DNA from: Luteimonas_C sp035250245
GTDB lineage: Bacteria; Pseudomonadota; Gammaproteobacteria; Xanthomonadales; Xanthomonadaceae
Assembly: GCA_035250245.1 (NCBI GenBank)
Contig: DATFFH010000025.1
Location: 1 to 42,374, forward strand
Direction: 5' to 3'
DNA: 42,374 nucleotides
Part shown: positions 7,404 to 15,870 of the stretch, in pieces
Layout of the letters: each line of letters starts with the position of its first letter
How positions within the stretch are numbered: the first letter of the stretch is position 1
Program-made: the position numbers and the translations under genes
Notes under the pieces: generated by a model
Told to the model about the DNA's origin: nothing
Database searches by the model: none
What the model saw: the letters and a program-made list of their open reading frames with translations, nothing else

Positions 7404-10133
7404 ATGAACGGACCGTGCCCCACCGACGCTTCGGCCCCGCTGCGCGAAGTCGAATTCTCCGAAACCGATGCGCTGCTGCGCGACGACGTGCGCCGGCTCG
7501 GCGCCATGGTCGGCGATATGCTGGCCGAGCAGGTGTCGCCGGCCTTGCTCGAACAAGTGGAATCGGTGCGCCGCGCCGCGATCGCCCGGCGCGAGAACGG
7601 CGAGCCGGTCGGCGTCTTGGCCGAACGTTTGGCCGAAGTGCCGCTGCAGGACGCCGATGCGCTGGTGCGCGCTTTCGCCGCCTATTTCGGCGCCACCAAC
7701 CTGGCCGAGCGCGTGCACCGCATCCGCCGCCGCCGCGATCACCAGCGCGCCGGCCACGCTCCGCAACCCGGCGGACTGGAGGCGGTGCTGCGTGAATTAC
7801 GCGATGCCGGCGTGACGTTCGAGGAATTCGAGGCCTTCCTGCCGCGTCTGTGGATCGAACCGGTGTTCACCGCGCATCCCACCGAAGTGGTGCGGCGCGC
7901 GCTGCTGGAAAAAGAGCATGCGGTGGTCGAACGCCTGATCGCCGACATCGACCGCGACCGCACACCGCCCGAACGCCGTGCCGACGAAGCGCGGATCCGC
8001 TTGGCGCTGACGTCTTCCTGGCAGACCTCCGAAGCGCCGCCGGAAAAGCCGACCGTGACCGACGAAGTCGAACATGTCGGCTTCTATCTGGCCTATGTGC
8101 TGTACCGCACGCTGCCGGTGTTCTACGAAGCCTTCGCCGATGCGATCGAAACCGCCTACGGCCGGCGCATCGGCATGCCGCAAGTACTGCGTTTCGGCAC
8201 CTGGGTCGGCGGCGACATGGACGGCAATCCGAACGTGGGCGCCGACACCATGCGCGCGGCGTTGGATGCGCAACGAGCGCAAGCACTGTCGCGCTACCGT
8301 GCGGATCTGCGCGCGTTGGCCAGCATCCTGACCCAATCCTTGAGCCGGGTCGATGTCGATTCCGAAGTGCTCGCACGGATCGCCGCGTATAGCCGCGAAC
8401 TGCCGGAAGCCGTCGCCGGCTTCAAGCCGCGCTTGGCCGACATGCCTTATCGGCATTTGCTGGATCTGATGGACGCCAAGCTGGCCGCCGCCGGTCGGCA
8501 GCAGGCTCATGCTTACGCCAACGCGAACGAATTCATTGCCGACCTTGAACTGGTCGATGCCAGCCTGGGCCGGCATCGCGGCGACAATGCCGGGCGTTTC
8601 GCGCTGCAGCGCGTGCTGTGGCGCGCGCGCACGTTCGGCTTCCACCTGGCCGCGCTGGATCTGCGCCAGGATTCGGCGGTGCATGAAGAGGCGCTCGCCA
8701 TGCTGACCGGCGACGCGGAATGGGCGTTGCAGCCGGTCGAAGCGCGTGTCGCGCGCTTGCATGCGCTGATCGCCGGCCCCGATGCGCCGAACACGGCCGC
8801 TACCGGCGTCGCGGCCTCCGTGCTGGACGTGTTCCGCGCCGCGCAGGAACTGCGCCGCAGCCACGGCGCGCAGGCGATCGGTCTGTACATCATCAGCATG
8901 AGCCGCAGCGCCGCCGACGCGCTGTCGGTGCTCGCGCTGGCGCGCATCGCCGGCTATTCCGAAAACGACGCCGTGCCGCTCGACGTGGCCCCGTTGTTCG
9001 AAACCGTCGCCGATTTGGAAGCCGCGCCGGAAGTGATGCGCGCCCTGTTCGCCGACCCCGTCTATCGCAAGCATTTGGCTGCGCGCGGCGATCTGCAGAC
9101 GGTGATGCTGGGCTATTCGGACAGCGCGAAGGATGGCGGTTTGCTCGCTTCGCGCTGGGCGCTGCAGCGCGCCCAGGTCGAGCTGCATGCGTTGGCGCGC
9201 GAGGCCGGTGTGCGAATCGCGTTCTTCCACGGCCGCGGCGGTTCGGTCAGCCGCGGCGGCGGCAAGACCGAGCGCGCCATCGTCGCCGCGCCGCGCGGCA
9301 CCGTCGACGGTCATTTGCGCGTGACCGAACAGGGCGAGGTGATCCACCGCAAATACGGCATCCGCGCGCTCGCCTTGCGCAATCTGGAGCAGACCACCGG
9401 CGCGGTGCTGCGCGCTAGCCTTCGCCCGCGCGCGCCGGATGCGCGCGAAGGCGGCTGGCGCGAAACAGCGGCCGAACTCGCCACCGTCTCGCGCACGCAC
9501 TACCGCGCACTCGTCCACGACCGCGCGGACTTCAACGATTACTTCCGTGCGGCGACGCCGATCGACGTGATCGAGCGCCTGCATATCGGCTCGCGCCCCT
9601 CGCGCCGCCGGGATGGCGGCATCCGCAATCTGCGCGCTATTCCGTGGGTGTTCGCCTGGTCGCAGAACCGTTCCGGTCTGACCGCGTGGTATGGCGTCGG
9701 CAGCGCGTTGGCGCGCGGCATCGAGAGCCGCGGTCTGGAGACGATGACGGAAATGGCGCGCGAGTGGCCGTTCTTCCGCAGCATGCTCGACGATGTCGAA
9801 ATGACGCTCGCCAAATCGGACCTGGACATCTTCGAACGCTATTCGCGTCTGGCGGGCGAGGCGCATGCGGCGTTCTTCCCCGGCATCGCCGAGGAATTTG
9901 CCCGCACCCGCGACTGCCTGCTGGCGATCCGCGGGGAAAGCGAATTGCTGGCCCAGGATCCGCGGCTGCGTCTGTCGATCCGGCTGCGCAATCCTTACGT
10001 CGATCCGATCAGTCTGCTGCAAGTCGAATTGCTGCGCCGCTGGCGCGCGTCGGATCGGCAGGATGAAGACGTGTTGCGGGCTTTGTTGGCGACGGTGAAC
10101 GGGATCGCCGCAGGCATTCAAAATACGGGTTGA
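7404..10133 (+). CDS. ppc: Phosphoenolpyruvate carboxylase
   Basis: The 909-residue enzyme carboxylates phosphoenolpyruvate to oxaloacetate, refilling the TCA cycle. The signatures are FTAHPTE with catalytic His158, GYSDSAKDGG (570-579) with Lys576, FHGRGGSVSRGGG with His609 and Arg611, GGIRNLRAIPWVFAWSQNR, and the invariant C-terminal QNTG. The length fits the bacterial family (about 880-930). The start ATG has no strong ribosome-binding site, but the N-terminal sequence (LRDDVRRLGAMVGDML) matches the family. No frameshift was seen. A long repeat-filled gap follows. Confidence 0.97.
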   Translation: MNGPCPTDASAPLREVEFSETDALLRDDVRRLGAMVGDMLAEQVSPALLEQVESVRRAAIARRENGEPVGVLAERLAEVPLQDADALVRAFAAYFGATNLAERVHRIRRRRDHQRAGHAPQPGGLEAVLRELRDAGVTFEEFEAFLPRLWIEPVFTAHPTEVVRRALLEKEHAVVERLIADIDRDRTPPERRADEARIRLALTSSWQTSEAPPEKPTVTDEVEHVGFYLAYVLYRTLPVFYEAFADAIETAYGRRIGMPQVLRFGTWVGGDMDGNPNVGADTMRAALDAQRAQALSRYRADLRALASILTQSLSRVDVDSEVLARIAAYSRELPEAVAGFKPRLADMPYRHLLDLMDAKLAAAGRQQAHAYANANEFIADLELVDASLGRHRGDNAGRFALQRVLWRARTFGFHLAALDLRQDSAVHEEALAMLTGDAEWALQPVEARVARLHALIAGPDAPNTAATGVAASVLDVFRAAQELRRSHGAQAIGLYIISMSRSAADALSVLALARIAGYSENDAVPLDVAPLFETVADLEAAPEVMRALFADPVYRKHLAARGDLQTVMLGYSDSAKDGGLLASRWALQRAQVELHALAREAGVRIAFFHGRGGSVSRGGGKTERAIVAAPRGTVDGHLRVTEQGEVIHRKYGIRALALRNLEQTTGAVLRASLRPRAPDAREGGWRETAAELATVSRTHYRALVHDRADFNDYFRAATPIDVIERLHIGSRPSRRRDGGIRNLRAIPWVFAWSQNRSGLTAWYGVGSALARGIESRGLETMTEMAREWPFFRSMLDDVEMTLAKSDLDIFERYSRLAGEAHAAFFPGIAEEFARTRDCLLAIRGESELLAQDPRLRLSIRLRNPYVDPISLLQVELLRRWRASDRQDEDVLRALLATVNGIAAGIQNTG

Positions 10134-10202
10134 CCGGGTTCTCGGCTGCGGCCGCCACGATGCGGCCAGGCTGCATTGGCTTTTGCCGCTGCGTTTGCTC
10201 TC

Positions 10203-10700
10203 AGCCGTCATTCCCGCGAAAGCGGGACTGCGGAGGCAGGATGCCGGAGCGAACATTCGCGAAGCGAATGGCCCGAAGGGCGCGCCGCAGGAGCGGCGCG
10301 TAATCCAGTGACTTTGCTCTTGCTTGGTCCCGACGAAAGCCGGACTTACGGCATTCGTGCCAGTTGCGACGCGACTCGTCCCATGGACAAAAGCTTCCGG
10401 GCTGACGCCCGGGTCACTTTCTTTGCTGGCACACTGCGCGCGCAGGAGCACGCGCGAACGGCGAAGCCGGCCCCGAAGGGGTGAGCGCCAGGATGGCGCG
10501 AATCAAGAAAGTAACCAAAGAAAGTGCCTCAACGTCAACGGCGTCGCACTTGTCGATCTATCGACTGCTCTTGGCTGGACAGCACGCCGACTGCCGGTCT
10601 CGGCCCGTAGTTCGATGGCGGATAGGTGTTTCGACGTCGCTTCGCTGCGTGGTCGCTGGCGGGCTTGGAGTGATGTTCTGCCGCTCTGAAAACAAGCGCC
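10203..10700. repeat. Composite hairpin-array element, copy 1
   Basis: This fills most of the 660-nt gap between convergent ppc and the TPR gene. It begins with AGCCGTCATTCCCGCGAAAG and continues as consecutive perfect hairpins: CATTCGC-gaa-GCGAATG (10254-10270), GCCC-gaa-GGGC, CGCGCCGC-agga-GCGGCGCG (10281-10300), then ATCCAGTGACTTT, a CCGGGC/GCCCGG hairpin near 10400, and an 11-bp inverted pair CACTTTCTTTG (10415-10425) / CAAAGAAAGTG (10516-10526). A second copy lies at 15871-16240, with matching segments in the same order but about 130 nt less in the middle. No coding potential was recognised. I see nothing definite in 10701-10796. Confidence 0.85.
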
Positions 10701-10796
10701 GTTGCAATGTCGGCCTGATCCCGGCTTGCCCGTTTGACGAGCAGCAACGGCATGCTGTCTTGCAAACTCCTCTTACGCCGCTAGACCGCGATCCGG

Positions 10797-12443
10797 TTAC
10801 AACCGCGACGCAGTCAATGGCTCATCCGCCCACTGCCAGGCATCGCGATAGCGCTTTTCGTTCTGCTTCGCCGATTTCGCATCGCCCAGTTTGCGCTGCG
10901 CTTTCGCCAATCCGTACAGCGACCAGCCGTTCTTCGGATACACGCTCAGGTCTTGCGCATACGCCTGCGCTGCCTCGTTCGCGCGGCCTGCATCCAGCAG
11001 CGCGGCGCCCAGGTACGGCCGCACCGGCAGCAGCCAGTCGGCCGGTTCGTTGTAGGCCAGAGCATCTTCGGCTTTCGCCGCATCGCGCAGGCGGGCGATG
11101 CCGGTTTTATGCTGACCCTTCGTTAGAGAGAGTTCGCCCTGCAGCATCGGCGCGGCGACGGCAAGCACGCGGTCGGCGGTATTCACAGCGCCAAGCACCA
11201 CGTTCTTCATCGCCGGATCGGCCGCAATCTTCTGCAGCGCTTCGAGTTCGGCCTGCGCCTGCGTGCGCTCGCCGCCGCGCGCGTAGGCCATGCCGCGGGC
11301 GAAGTGCCAGATCGCGCGCGGGTAGGGCAGGTCGGCGGGCGGAGCGGACTGCGCCAGGATCTCCTTCCATTGCCCGAAGCGGACTTGGGTCAGCAACGGC
11401 GCGGCCAGGTATTGCTGCATGAAGCTCAAGGTTTCCAGCTGCGCGATGTCCGCGCGCTTGGCCGTCTCTTGCGCTGCATTCAAAGCCAAAGTGCGCGAAC
11501 CGTGCAGCGAAGCGGTCATCGTCGCGAAATGCCAGTTGTGCGGCACGTAGCCCAGCGGATACACGCCGTTGGTGCCGCCGCAGACCGCCAGGAAGGCCGC
11601 GTCGGCGGTGCTCGCGGCGAAGTTGGTCAAAGTGGCGTCGTGATAGCGGCCGGTGCGGATGTAGATGTGCGCGGGCATGTGCACCAGATGGCCGGAACCG
11701 GGCGCCAGTTCCGCCAGCGCGTCGGCGTAGCGTTCCGCGCGCTGCGGCGTACGCGAAGCTTCGACCGCGTGGATGTAGTAGTGCATCGCGCCGATATGCT
11801 CGGGATCGCGCTTGAGCACGCGTTCCAGCGTGGAAACGATAGTGCGGGTGTGTTCGAGCGGTTTGCCCGACCTGTCCCAATACGACCAAGGCGACAGATC
11901 CATCAGCGCTTCGGCGTATAGCGTCGCCGCATCGTCGTCGTCGGGGAAACGGCGCACCACCTCCGCCATGGCTTCGGCGTAGGCGCGGTCCAGCGGCGCG
12001 CGATCGGCCGGCGGCGATTCGGCGTAGCGCTTCGACAAGGCTTCGATCAAGGCGCGGTCCGCCGGACGCGCGGCGTCGGCCAGCAGGCGCGCTTCGCCGA
12101 TCAGGCGCGCGGCCGGTTTCGCCGCTTCGGGCGCCATCGGCATGTTGATGTTCGGCCCCAGCGCCAGCGCTTGGCCCCACAGGCAGATCGCGCAATCGGG
12201 GTCCAACCGCACCGCTTCCGCGAATGCGCGTCCGGCGGCTTCGTGGTTGAAACCGTAGGTCAAACGCAGACCTTGATCGAAATAGCGCTGCGCGGCCGGC
12301 ACCTTGCTGCCGATGTCGCGGTGCAGTTCGCCGAAGTTCTCGAACAGCGCCGGCGGCGGCGCGGCGGCCGCTTCGCGCGATTCCGGGGCTTTGCAGGTCG
12401 TCAGCGACGCGGCGATGAGGAGCGCTAGCAAGACGCGGGCCAT
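10797..12443 (-). CDS. Tetratricopeptide-repeat lipoprotein, function unknown
   Basis: The start is set at the ATG ending at 12443, which gives a short hydrophobic signal with a possible lipobox (SLTTC17; Thr at -1 is unusual), so envelope anchoring is probable but not certain. The 548-residue product is helical with TPR-like motifs: YFDQGLRLTYGFNHEAAGRAFAEA near residue 60, a central HYYIHAVEAS...HMPAHIYIRTGRY block, and C-terminal YLGAALLDAGRANEAAQAYAQDL and YPKNGWSLYGLAKAQRKLG repeats. The HYYIHAVE/MPAHIYIRTG segments are typical of a family of large bacterial TPR proteins without assigned function. It is divergent from frmR, and the FrmR-type operator lies about 100 nt upstream of its start. 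Confidence 0.78.
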   Translation of the reverse strand: MARVLLALLIAASLTTCKAPESREAAAAPPPALFENFGELHRDIGSKVPAAQRYFDQGLRLTYGFNHEAAGRAFAEAVRLDPDCAICLWGQALALGPNINMPMAPEAAKPAARLIGEARLLADAARPADRALIEALSKRYAESPPADRAPLDRAYAEAMAEVVRRFPDDDDAATLYAEALMDLSPWSYWDRSGKPLEHTRTIVSTLERVLKRDPEHIGAMHYYIHAVEASRTPQRAERYADALAELAPGSGHLVHMPAHIYIRTGRYHDATLTNFAASTADAAFLAVCGGTNGVYPLGYVPHNWHFATMTASLHGSRTLALNAAQETAKRADIAQLETLSFMQQYLAAPLLTQVRFGQWKEILAQSAPPADLPYPRAIWHFARGMAYARGGERTQAQAELEALQKIAADPAMKNVVLGAVNTADRVLAVAAPMLQGELSLTKGQHKTGIARLRDAAKAEDALAYNEPADWLLPVRPYLGAALLDAGRANEAAQAYAQDLSVYPKNGWSLYGLAKAQRKLGDAKSAKQNEKRYRDAWQWADEPLTASRL

Positions 12444-12540
12444 GATCGTCTCTAATTTGGTTGTCCCCCCGGCAGGTTGAACGCCGTTTACCGGGCGAAG
12501 CGGACAACCGCGCATGCACGCCTACGTAACGATGAGGGTA

Positions 12541-12559
12541 TATACTGGCCCCCAGTATA
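12541..12559. promoter_or_regulatory. FrmR/RcnR-type operator in the divergent gap upstream of frmR
   Basis: TATACTGGCCCCCAGTATA is a perfect 8-bp inverted repeat with a CCC centre. AT-rich ends flanking a G/C tract are the layout bound by the RcnR/CsoR/FrmR family. TATACT could also serve as a -10 element. Binding by the FrmR encoded at 12687 is inferred; it would repress the operon until formaldehyde is present. Confidence 0.75.
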
Positions 12560-12572
12560 GATGCCGCTCTTC

Positions 12573-12651
12573 GTAGGTGCGGCTTCAGCCGCACGCTTTT
12601 CTTCGGATCGAAGAACCTGAAGCAAGAGCGTGCGGCTGAGGCCGCACCTAC
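12573..12651. repeat. GTAG-type inverted-dimer repeat, family E
   Basis: The left arm is GTAGGTGCGGCTTCAGCCGC and the right arm is its near-complement ending GCCGCACCTAC. The internal hairpin is GTGCGGCT/AGCCGCAC. It lies between the operator and the frmR start, so it would be part of the 5' leader if transcription begins at the operator. Confidence 0.9.
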
Positions 12652-12686
12652 GAAGAGCAGGCCGATGCGATCTTGGAGCCGAGACC

Positions 12687-12962
12687 GTGCCGCACACCGC
12701 GCAGGAAAAGAAGCGTGCGTTGACCCGCCTGCGCCGCATCCGCGGCCAGACCGAGGCCCTGGAGCGCGCGCTGGAAGCCGGTGCGGATTGCGGCCCGGTG
12801 CTGCAACAACTGGCCGCGATCCGCGGCGCGGTGAACGGGCTGATGTCCGAAGTGCTGGAAAGCCATCTGCGCGAAGAATTCGCCCACCCGAAACCCAGCC
12901 GCGCGCGCGCCGCCGCCAGCATCGACCAGGCCATCGCCTTGGTCCGTTCGTATTTGAAATAA
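12687..12962 (+). CDS. frmR: Formaldehyde-responsive transcriptional repressor FrmR
   Basis: The start is the GTG at 12687 (GGAG upstream). The 91-residue product then begins PHTAQEKKRALTRLRRIRGQ, collinear with E. coli FrmR. An upstream ATG at 12630 lies inside the GTAG repeat and would add unrelated residues. It is a DUF156 (CsoR/RcnR family) all-helical repressor. The formaldehyde-sensing residues are present: Pro2, Cys35 and His60 (SEVLESH). In characterised FrmR, formaldehyde crosslinks Pro2 to Cys35 and releases DNA. frmA follows after a 16-nt gap. Confidence 0.93.
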   Translation: MPHTAQEKKRALTRLRRIRGQTEALERALEAGADCGPVLQQLAAIRGAVNGLMSEVLESHLREEFAHPKPSRARAAASIDQAIALVRSYLK

Positions 12963-12978
12963 CCGTCAGGAGCAGAAC

Positions 12979-14088
12979 ATGAAATCACGCGCCGCCGTCG
13001 CCTTCGCCGCGGGCCAGCCGCTGCAGATCGTCGAGATCGACGTCGCCCCGCCGCAAAAGGGCGAAGTGCTGATCAAGATCAGCCACACCGGCGTCTGCCA
13101 CACCGATGCGTTCACTTTGTCTGGAGACGATCCGGAAGGGCTGTTTCCCGCGGTGCTCGGGCATGAAGGCGCGGGCGTGGTAGTCGAAGTCGGCGAAGGC
13201 GTCACCAGCGTCAAGCCGGGCGACCACGTCATCCCGCTGTACACCGCCGAATGCGGCGAATGCCTGTTCTGCAAATCCGGCAAGACCAATCTGTGCGTAT
13301 CGGTGCGCGCGACGCAAGGCAAGGGCGTGATGCCCGACGGCACCAGCCGTTTCTCCTACGAAGGCAAGCCGGTCTACCACTACATGGGCTGCTCGACTTT
13401 CAGCGAATACACGGTGGTCGCGGAAGTGTCGCTGGCCAAGATCAATCCGGAAGCCAATCACGAACAGGTCTGCCTGCTCGGCTGCGGCGTCACCACCGGC
13501 ATCGGCGCGGTGCACAACACCGCGAAGGTGCAGCCCGGCGATACGGTCGCCGTGTTCGGCCTGGGCGGCATCGGCCTGGCCGTGATCCAGGGCGCGCGGC
13601 AGGCGAAGGCGGGCCGGATCATCGCCATCGACACCAATCCCGACAAATTCCCCATGGCCCAGGACATGGGCGCCACCGATGTAGTCAATCCGAAAGACCA
13701 CGACAAGCCGATTCAACAGGTGATCGTCGAGATGACGGGCTGGGGCGTGGACCACAGCTTCGAATGCATCGGCAACGTCAACGTGATGCGCGCGGCGCTG
13801 GAATGCGCGCATCGCGGTTGGGGCCAGTCGATCGTCATCGGCGTGGCCGGCGCCGGCCAGGAAATCTCCACGCGACCCTTCCAACTGGTGACCGGGCGCA
13901 AGTGGATGGGCACCGCGTTCGGCGGCGTGAAAGGCCGCAGCCAATTGCCGGGTATGGTGGAGCAGGCGATGGCGGGCGAAATCCAGCTCGCGCCTTTCGT
14001 CACCCACGCGCTGCCGCTGGACCGCATCAACGAAGCCTTCGACTTGATGCATGCGGGCAAGTCGATCCGCACGGTCATCCACTATTGA
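12979..14088 (+). CDS. frmA: S-(hydroxymethyl)glutathione dehydrogenase / class III alcohol dehydrogenase
   Basis: The 369-residue zinc enzyme oxidises S-hydroxymethylglutathione to S-formylglutathione with NAD+; the family also reduces S-nitrosoglutathione. The catalytic zinc ligands are Cys40, His62 (GHEGAG) and Cys169; the structural zinc cysteines are 92, 95, 98 and 106. The NAD-binding glycine motif GLGGIG is at 194-199. AGGAG lies six bases before the ATG. It is second in the frmR-frmA-gfa-fghA operon. A family C repeat starts six bases after the stop. Confidence 0.96.
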   Translation: MKSRAAVAFAAGQPLQIVEIDVAPPQKGEVLIKISHTGVCHTDAFTLSGDDPEGLFPAVLGHEGAGVVVEVGEGVTSVKPGDHVIPLYTAECGECLFCKSGKTNLCVSVRATQGKGVMPDGTSRFSYEGKPVYHYMGCSTFSEYTVVAEVSLAKINPEANHEQVCLLGCGVTTGIGAVHNTAKVQPGDTVAVFGLGGIGLAVIQGARQAKAGRIIAIDTNPDKFPMAQDMGATDVVNPKDHDKPIQQVIVEMTGWGVDHSFECIGNVNVMRAALECAHRGWGQSIVIGVAGAGQEISTRPFQLVTGRKWMGTAFGGVKGRSQLPGMVEQAMAGEIQLAPFVTHALPLDRINEAFDLMHAGKSIRTVIHY

Positions 14089-14094
14089 GTCGAT

Positions 14095-14205
14095 GTAGCC
14101 CGGGTGGAGCGCAGCGATACCCGGGATCGCCATTTGTCCGAGAAGTTCAGCCTCGCGGAATGCGACAAAAAAGCCCCGGGTATCGCTGCGCTCCACCCGG
14201 GCTAC
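14095..14205. repeat. GTAG-type inverted-dimer repeat, family C
   Basis: The left arm is GTAGCCCGGGTGGAGCGCAG continuing CGATACCCGGG, and the right arm is the exact reverse complement ending CCCGGGCTAC. The central spacer is about 50 nt. It fills most of the gap between frmA and gfa. Only one full copy lies in this window; a lone GTAGCCCGGGT half occurs near 22277. Confidence 0.88.
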
Positions 14206-14262
14206 GATCCGAAGGACGGCGCGCGGCCGATCCGCGCAAGCCGAAACGCAGCGGAGGGCACG

Positions 14263-14838
14263 ATGAACGCAGTATCGATACATCCGGCGGTGGACGGCGG
14301 CATCCGGCCCGCCGCGGAGAATTTTTCCGGTGGCACCCTGCAGTGCCACTGCGCGGCCGACCGCGTCGAGGTGAAGCTCGACGCGCAGACCGCGCACAAC
14401 CACGCCTGCGGTTGCAGCAAATGCTGGAAGCCGCAGGGCGCGATGTTCTCGGTGGTGGCGGTGGTGCCGCGTGACAAGCTCAAAGTGACGGCGAACGAGA
14501 ACAAGCTGAAGATCGTCGACGAGAAGGCCGCGATCCAGCGCCACGCCTGCACGGGCTGCGGCGTGCACCTATACGGCCGGATCGAGAACCAGGACCATCC
14601 GTTCTACGGCCTGGATTTCGTGCACACCGAACTGTCGCCGCAGACCGGATGGTCGGCGCCGGGCTTTGCCGCGTTCGTGTCGTCGATCATCGAAAGCGGC
14701 ACGCCGCCGTCGCGGATGGATGCTGTGCGTGCGCGGCTGAAGGAGATCGGGCTGGAACCTTACGATTGCCTGTCGCCGGCGTTGATGGATGCGATCTCGA
14801 CCCACGTCGCCAAGGCTAAGGGTACGCTGACGGCGTAG
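14263..14838 (+). CDS. gfa: S-(hydroxymethyl)glutathione synthase (glutathione-dependent formaldehyde-activating enzyme)
   Basis: The start is the ATG at 14263, with GGAGG five bases upstream; the longer frame from 14104 runs through the family C repeat. The 191-residue product matches the length of Gfa. Zinc ligands are Cys28 and Cys30 (QCHCAAD), Cys49, Cys51 and Cys54 (CGCSKCW), and Cys96 and Cys99 (CTGCGVHL). Gfa is reported to speed condensation of formaldehyde with glutathione, the step before FrmA. The stop TAG (14836-14838) is part of the GTAG that opens the next repeat. Confidence 0.93.
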   Translation: MNAVSIHPAVDGGIRPAAENFSGGTLQCHCAADRVEVKLDAQTAHNHACGCSKCWKPQGAMFSVVAVVPRDKLKVTANENKLKIVDEKAAIQRHACTGCGVHLYGRIENQDHPFYGLDFVHTELSPQTGWSAPGFAAFVSSIIESGTPPSRMDAVRARLKEIGLEPYDCLSPALMDAISTHVAKAKGTLTA

Positions 14839-14963
14839 GGTGGGCCTTGGCCCACCGGCGCCATGTTCGAATGCGATAAAACTTGCCGGAAGCGAGTCTT
14901 ACTTTTTCGCCCGTCATTCGCCGCATCAGGAAGATGGCGATGGTGGGCCAAGGCCCACCCTAC
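14835..14963. repeat. GTAG-type inverted-dimer repeat, family D, filling the whole gfa-fghA gap
   Basis: The left arm is GTAGGGTGGGCCTTGGCCCA and the right arm ends GGCCCACCCTAC; the hairpin is GTGGGCC/GGCCCAC. The left end holds the gfa stop codon, and the right end touches the first base of the fghA ATG. A second copy lies at 41806-41936. Confidence 0.92.
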
Positions 14964-15794
14964 ATGGAACGCATAGAGCAACACGCCTGTTTCGGCGGCA
15001 CGCAGGAAGTCTGGTCGCATCGTTCGCAAGTTTTGGATTGCGAGATGAAATTCGCTGTCTACCTGCCTTCGCAGGCGCGACAGGAGCGGCGGCCGGTGCT
15101 GTACTGGCTGTCGGGGCTGACCTGCAGCGAGCAGAACTTCGTCGTCAAGGCCGGTGCGCAGCGCTATGCGGCCGAACACGGCCTGATCCTGGTCGCGCCG
15201 GACACCAGCCCGCGCGGTACGGACGTGGCGGACGATGCGGCGTGGGATCTGGGCCAAGGCGCGGGCTTCTATCTCAACGCTACGCAGGCGCCTTGGTCGA
15301 AGCATTACCGCATGCACGACTACGTGGTCGAGGAGCTGCCTGCGTTGATCGAGTCGGAATTTTTCGCCTCCGACCGACGCGCGATCAGCGGCCATTCGAT
15401 GGGCGGTCACGGCGCGTTGACGATCGCGCTGAGGAACCCGGGCCGCTACCGCAGCGTGTCCGCTTTTTCGCCGATCGTCGCGCCTTCGCAGGTGTCTTGG
15501 GGGCAGAAAGCGTTCGCGGCTTATCTCGGCGAAGACCGCGACGCTTGGCGCGAGTGGGATGCGACGGCGCTGGTCGCAAACGCGCAGGAGCGGTTGCCGC
15601 TGTTGATCGAGCAGGGCGAAGCGGACGAGTTCCTGAACACCCAGCTATGGCCGGAACTGCTGCGCGCGGCCTGCGAGGCGGCGGGGCATCCGATCGATCT
15701 GCGGATGCGGTCGGGTTACGACCACAGCTATTACTTCATTGCCAGTTTCATCGGCGAGCATGTGGCCTACCACGCCGCTGCACTGGCCGACTGA
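14964..15794 (+). CDS. fghA: S-formylglutathione hydrolase
   Basis: The 276-residue esterase-D family enzyme hydrolyses S-formylglutathione to formate and glutathione, the last step of the pathway. The start at 14964 gives MERIEQHACFGGTQ, collinear with E. coli FrmB. In-frame ATGs at 14934 and 14940, the first inside the repeat spacer, could extend it. The catalytic triad is Ser145 (GHSMGGHG), Asp221 (EQGEADEF) and His254 (GYDHSYYF). LSGLTCSEQNF near residue 50 contains the conserved oxyanion-region segment. The ATG directly follows the last base of the family D repeat, so no ordinary ribosome-binding site is present. A 670-nt gene-free gap follows. Confidence 0.95.
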   Translation: MERIEQHACFGGTQEVWSHRSQVLDCEMKFAVYLPSQARQERRPVLYWLSGLTCSEQNFVVKAGAQRYAAEHGLILVAPDTSPRGTDVADDAAWDLGQGAGFYLNATQAPWSKHYRMHDYVVEELPALIESEFFASDRRAISGHSMGGHGALTIALRNPGRYRSVSAFSPIVAPSQVSWGQKAFAAYLGEDRDAWREWDATALVANAQERLPLLIEQGEADEFLNTQLWPELLRAACEAAGHPIDLRMRSGYDHSYYFIASFIGEHVAYHAAALAD

Positions 15795-15870
15795 TCTGCC
15801 GGCGCGTGTTGTCAGCTTATTCTGGGCCGGTGAGAAGCCGGTTCATTGTACATGCTGGTTGTTGCCCTTA

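Noticed and set aside
5595..7766. 723-codon open frame on the minus strand opposite gshA
   Set aside because: It lies wholly over a clear gshA and the start of ppc, has no family motif, and has the Arg/Gln/His-rich composition expected from the antisense of a high-GC gene.
7797..10451. 884-codon open frame on the minus strand opposite ppc
   Set aside because: It is a shadow of PEP carboxylase, whose catalytic motifs are all on the plus strand. It runs into the repeat region at its 5' end.
10176..11422. Short plus-strand frames in 10176-10700 (for example MSARMARIKKVTKE)
   Set aside because: They are translations of the hairpin-array repeat, and the frames run antisense into the TPR gene.
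12630..12686. ATG start for frmR inside the repeat
   Set aside because: The added residues do not match FrmR. The GTG at 12687 is collinear with the E. coli protein and places Pro2 correctly.
14104..14262. N-terminal extension of Gfa by 53 residues
   Set aside because: It would be encoded largely by the family C repeat. The ATG at 14263 has a good ribosome-binding site and matches the family length.
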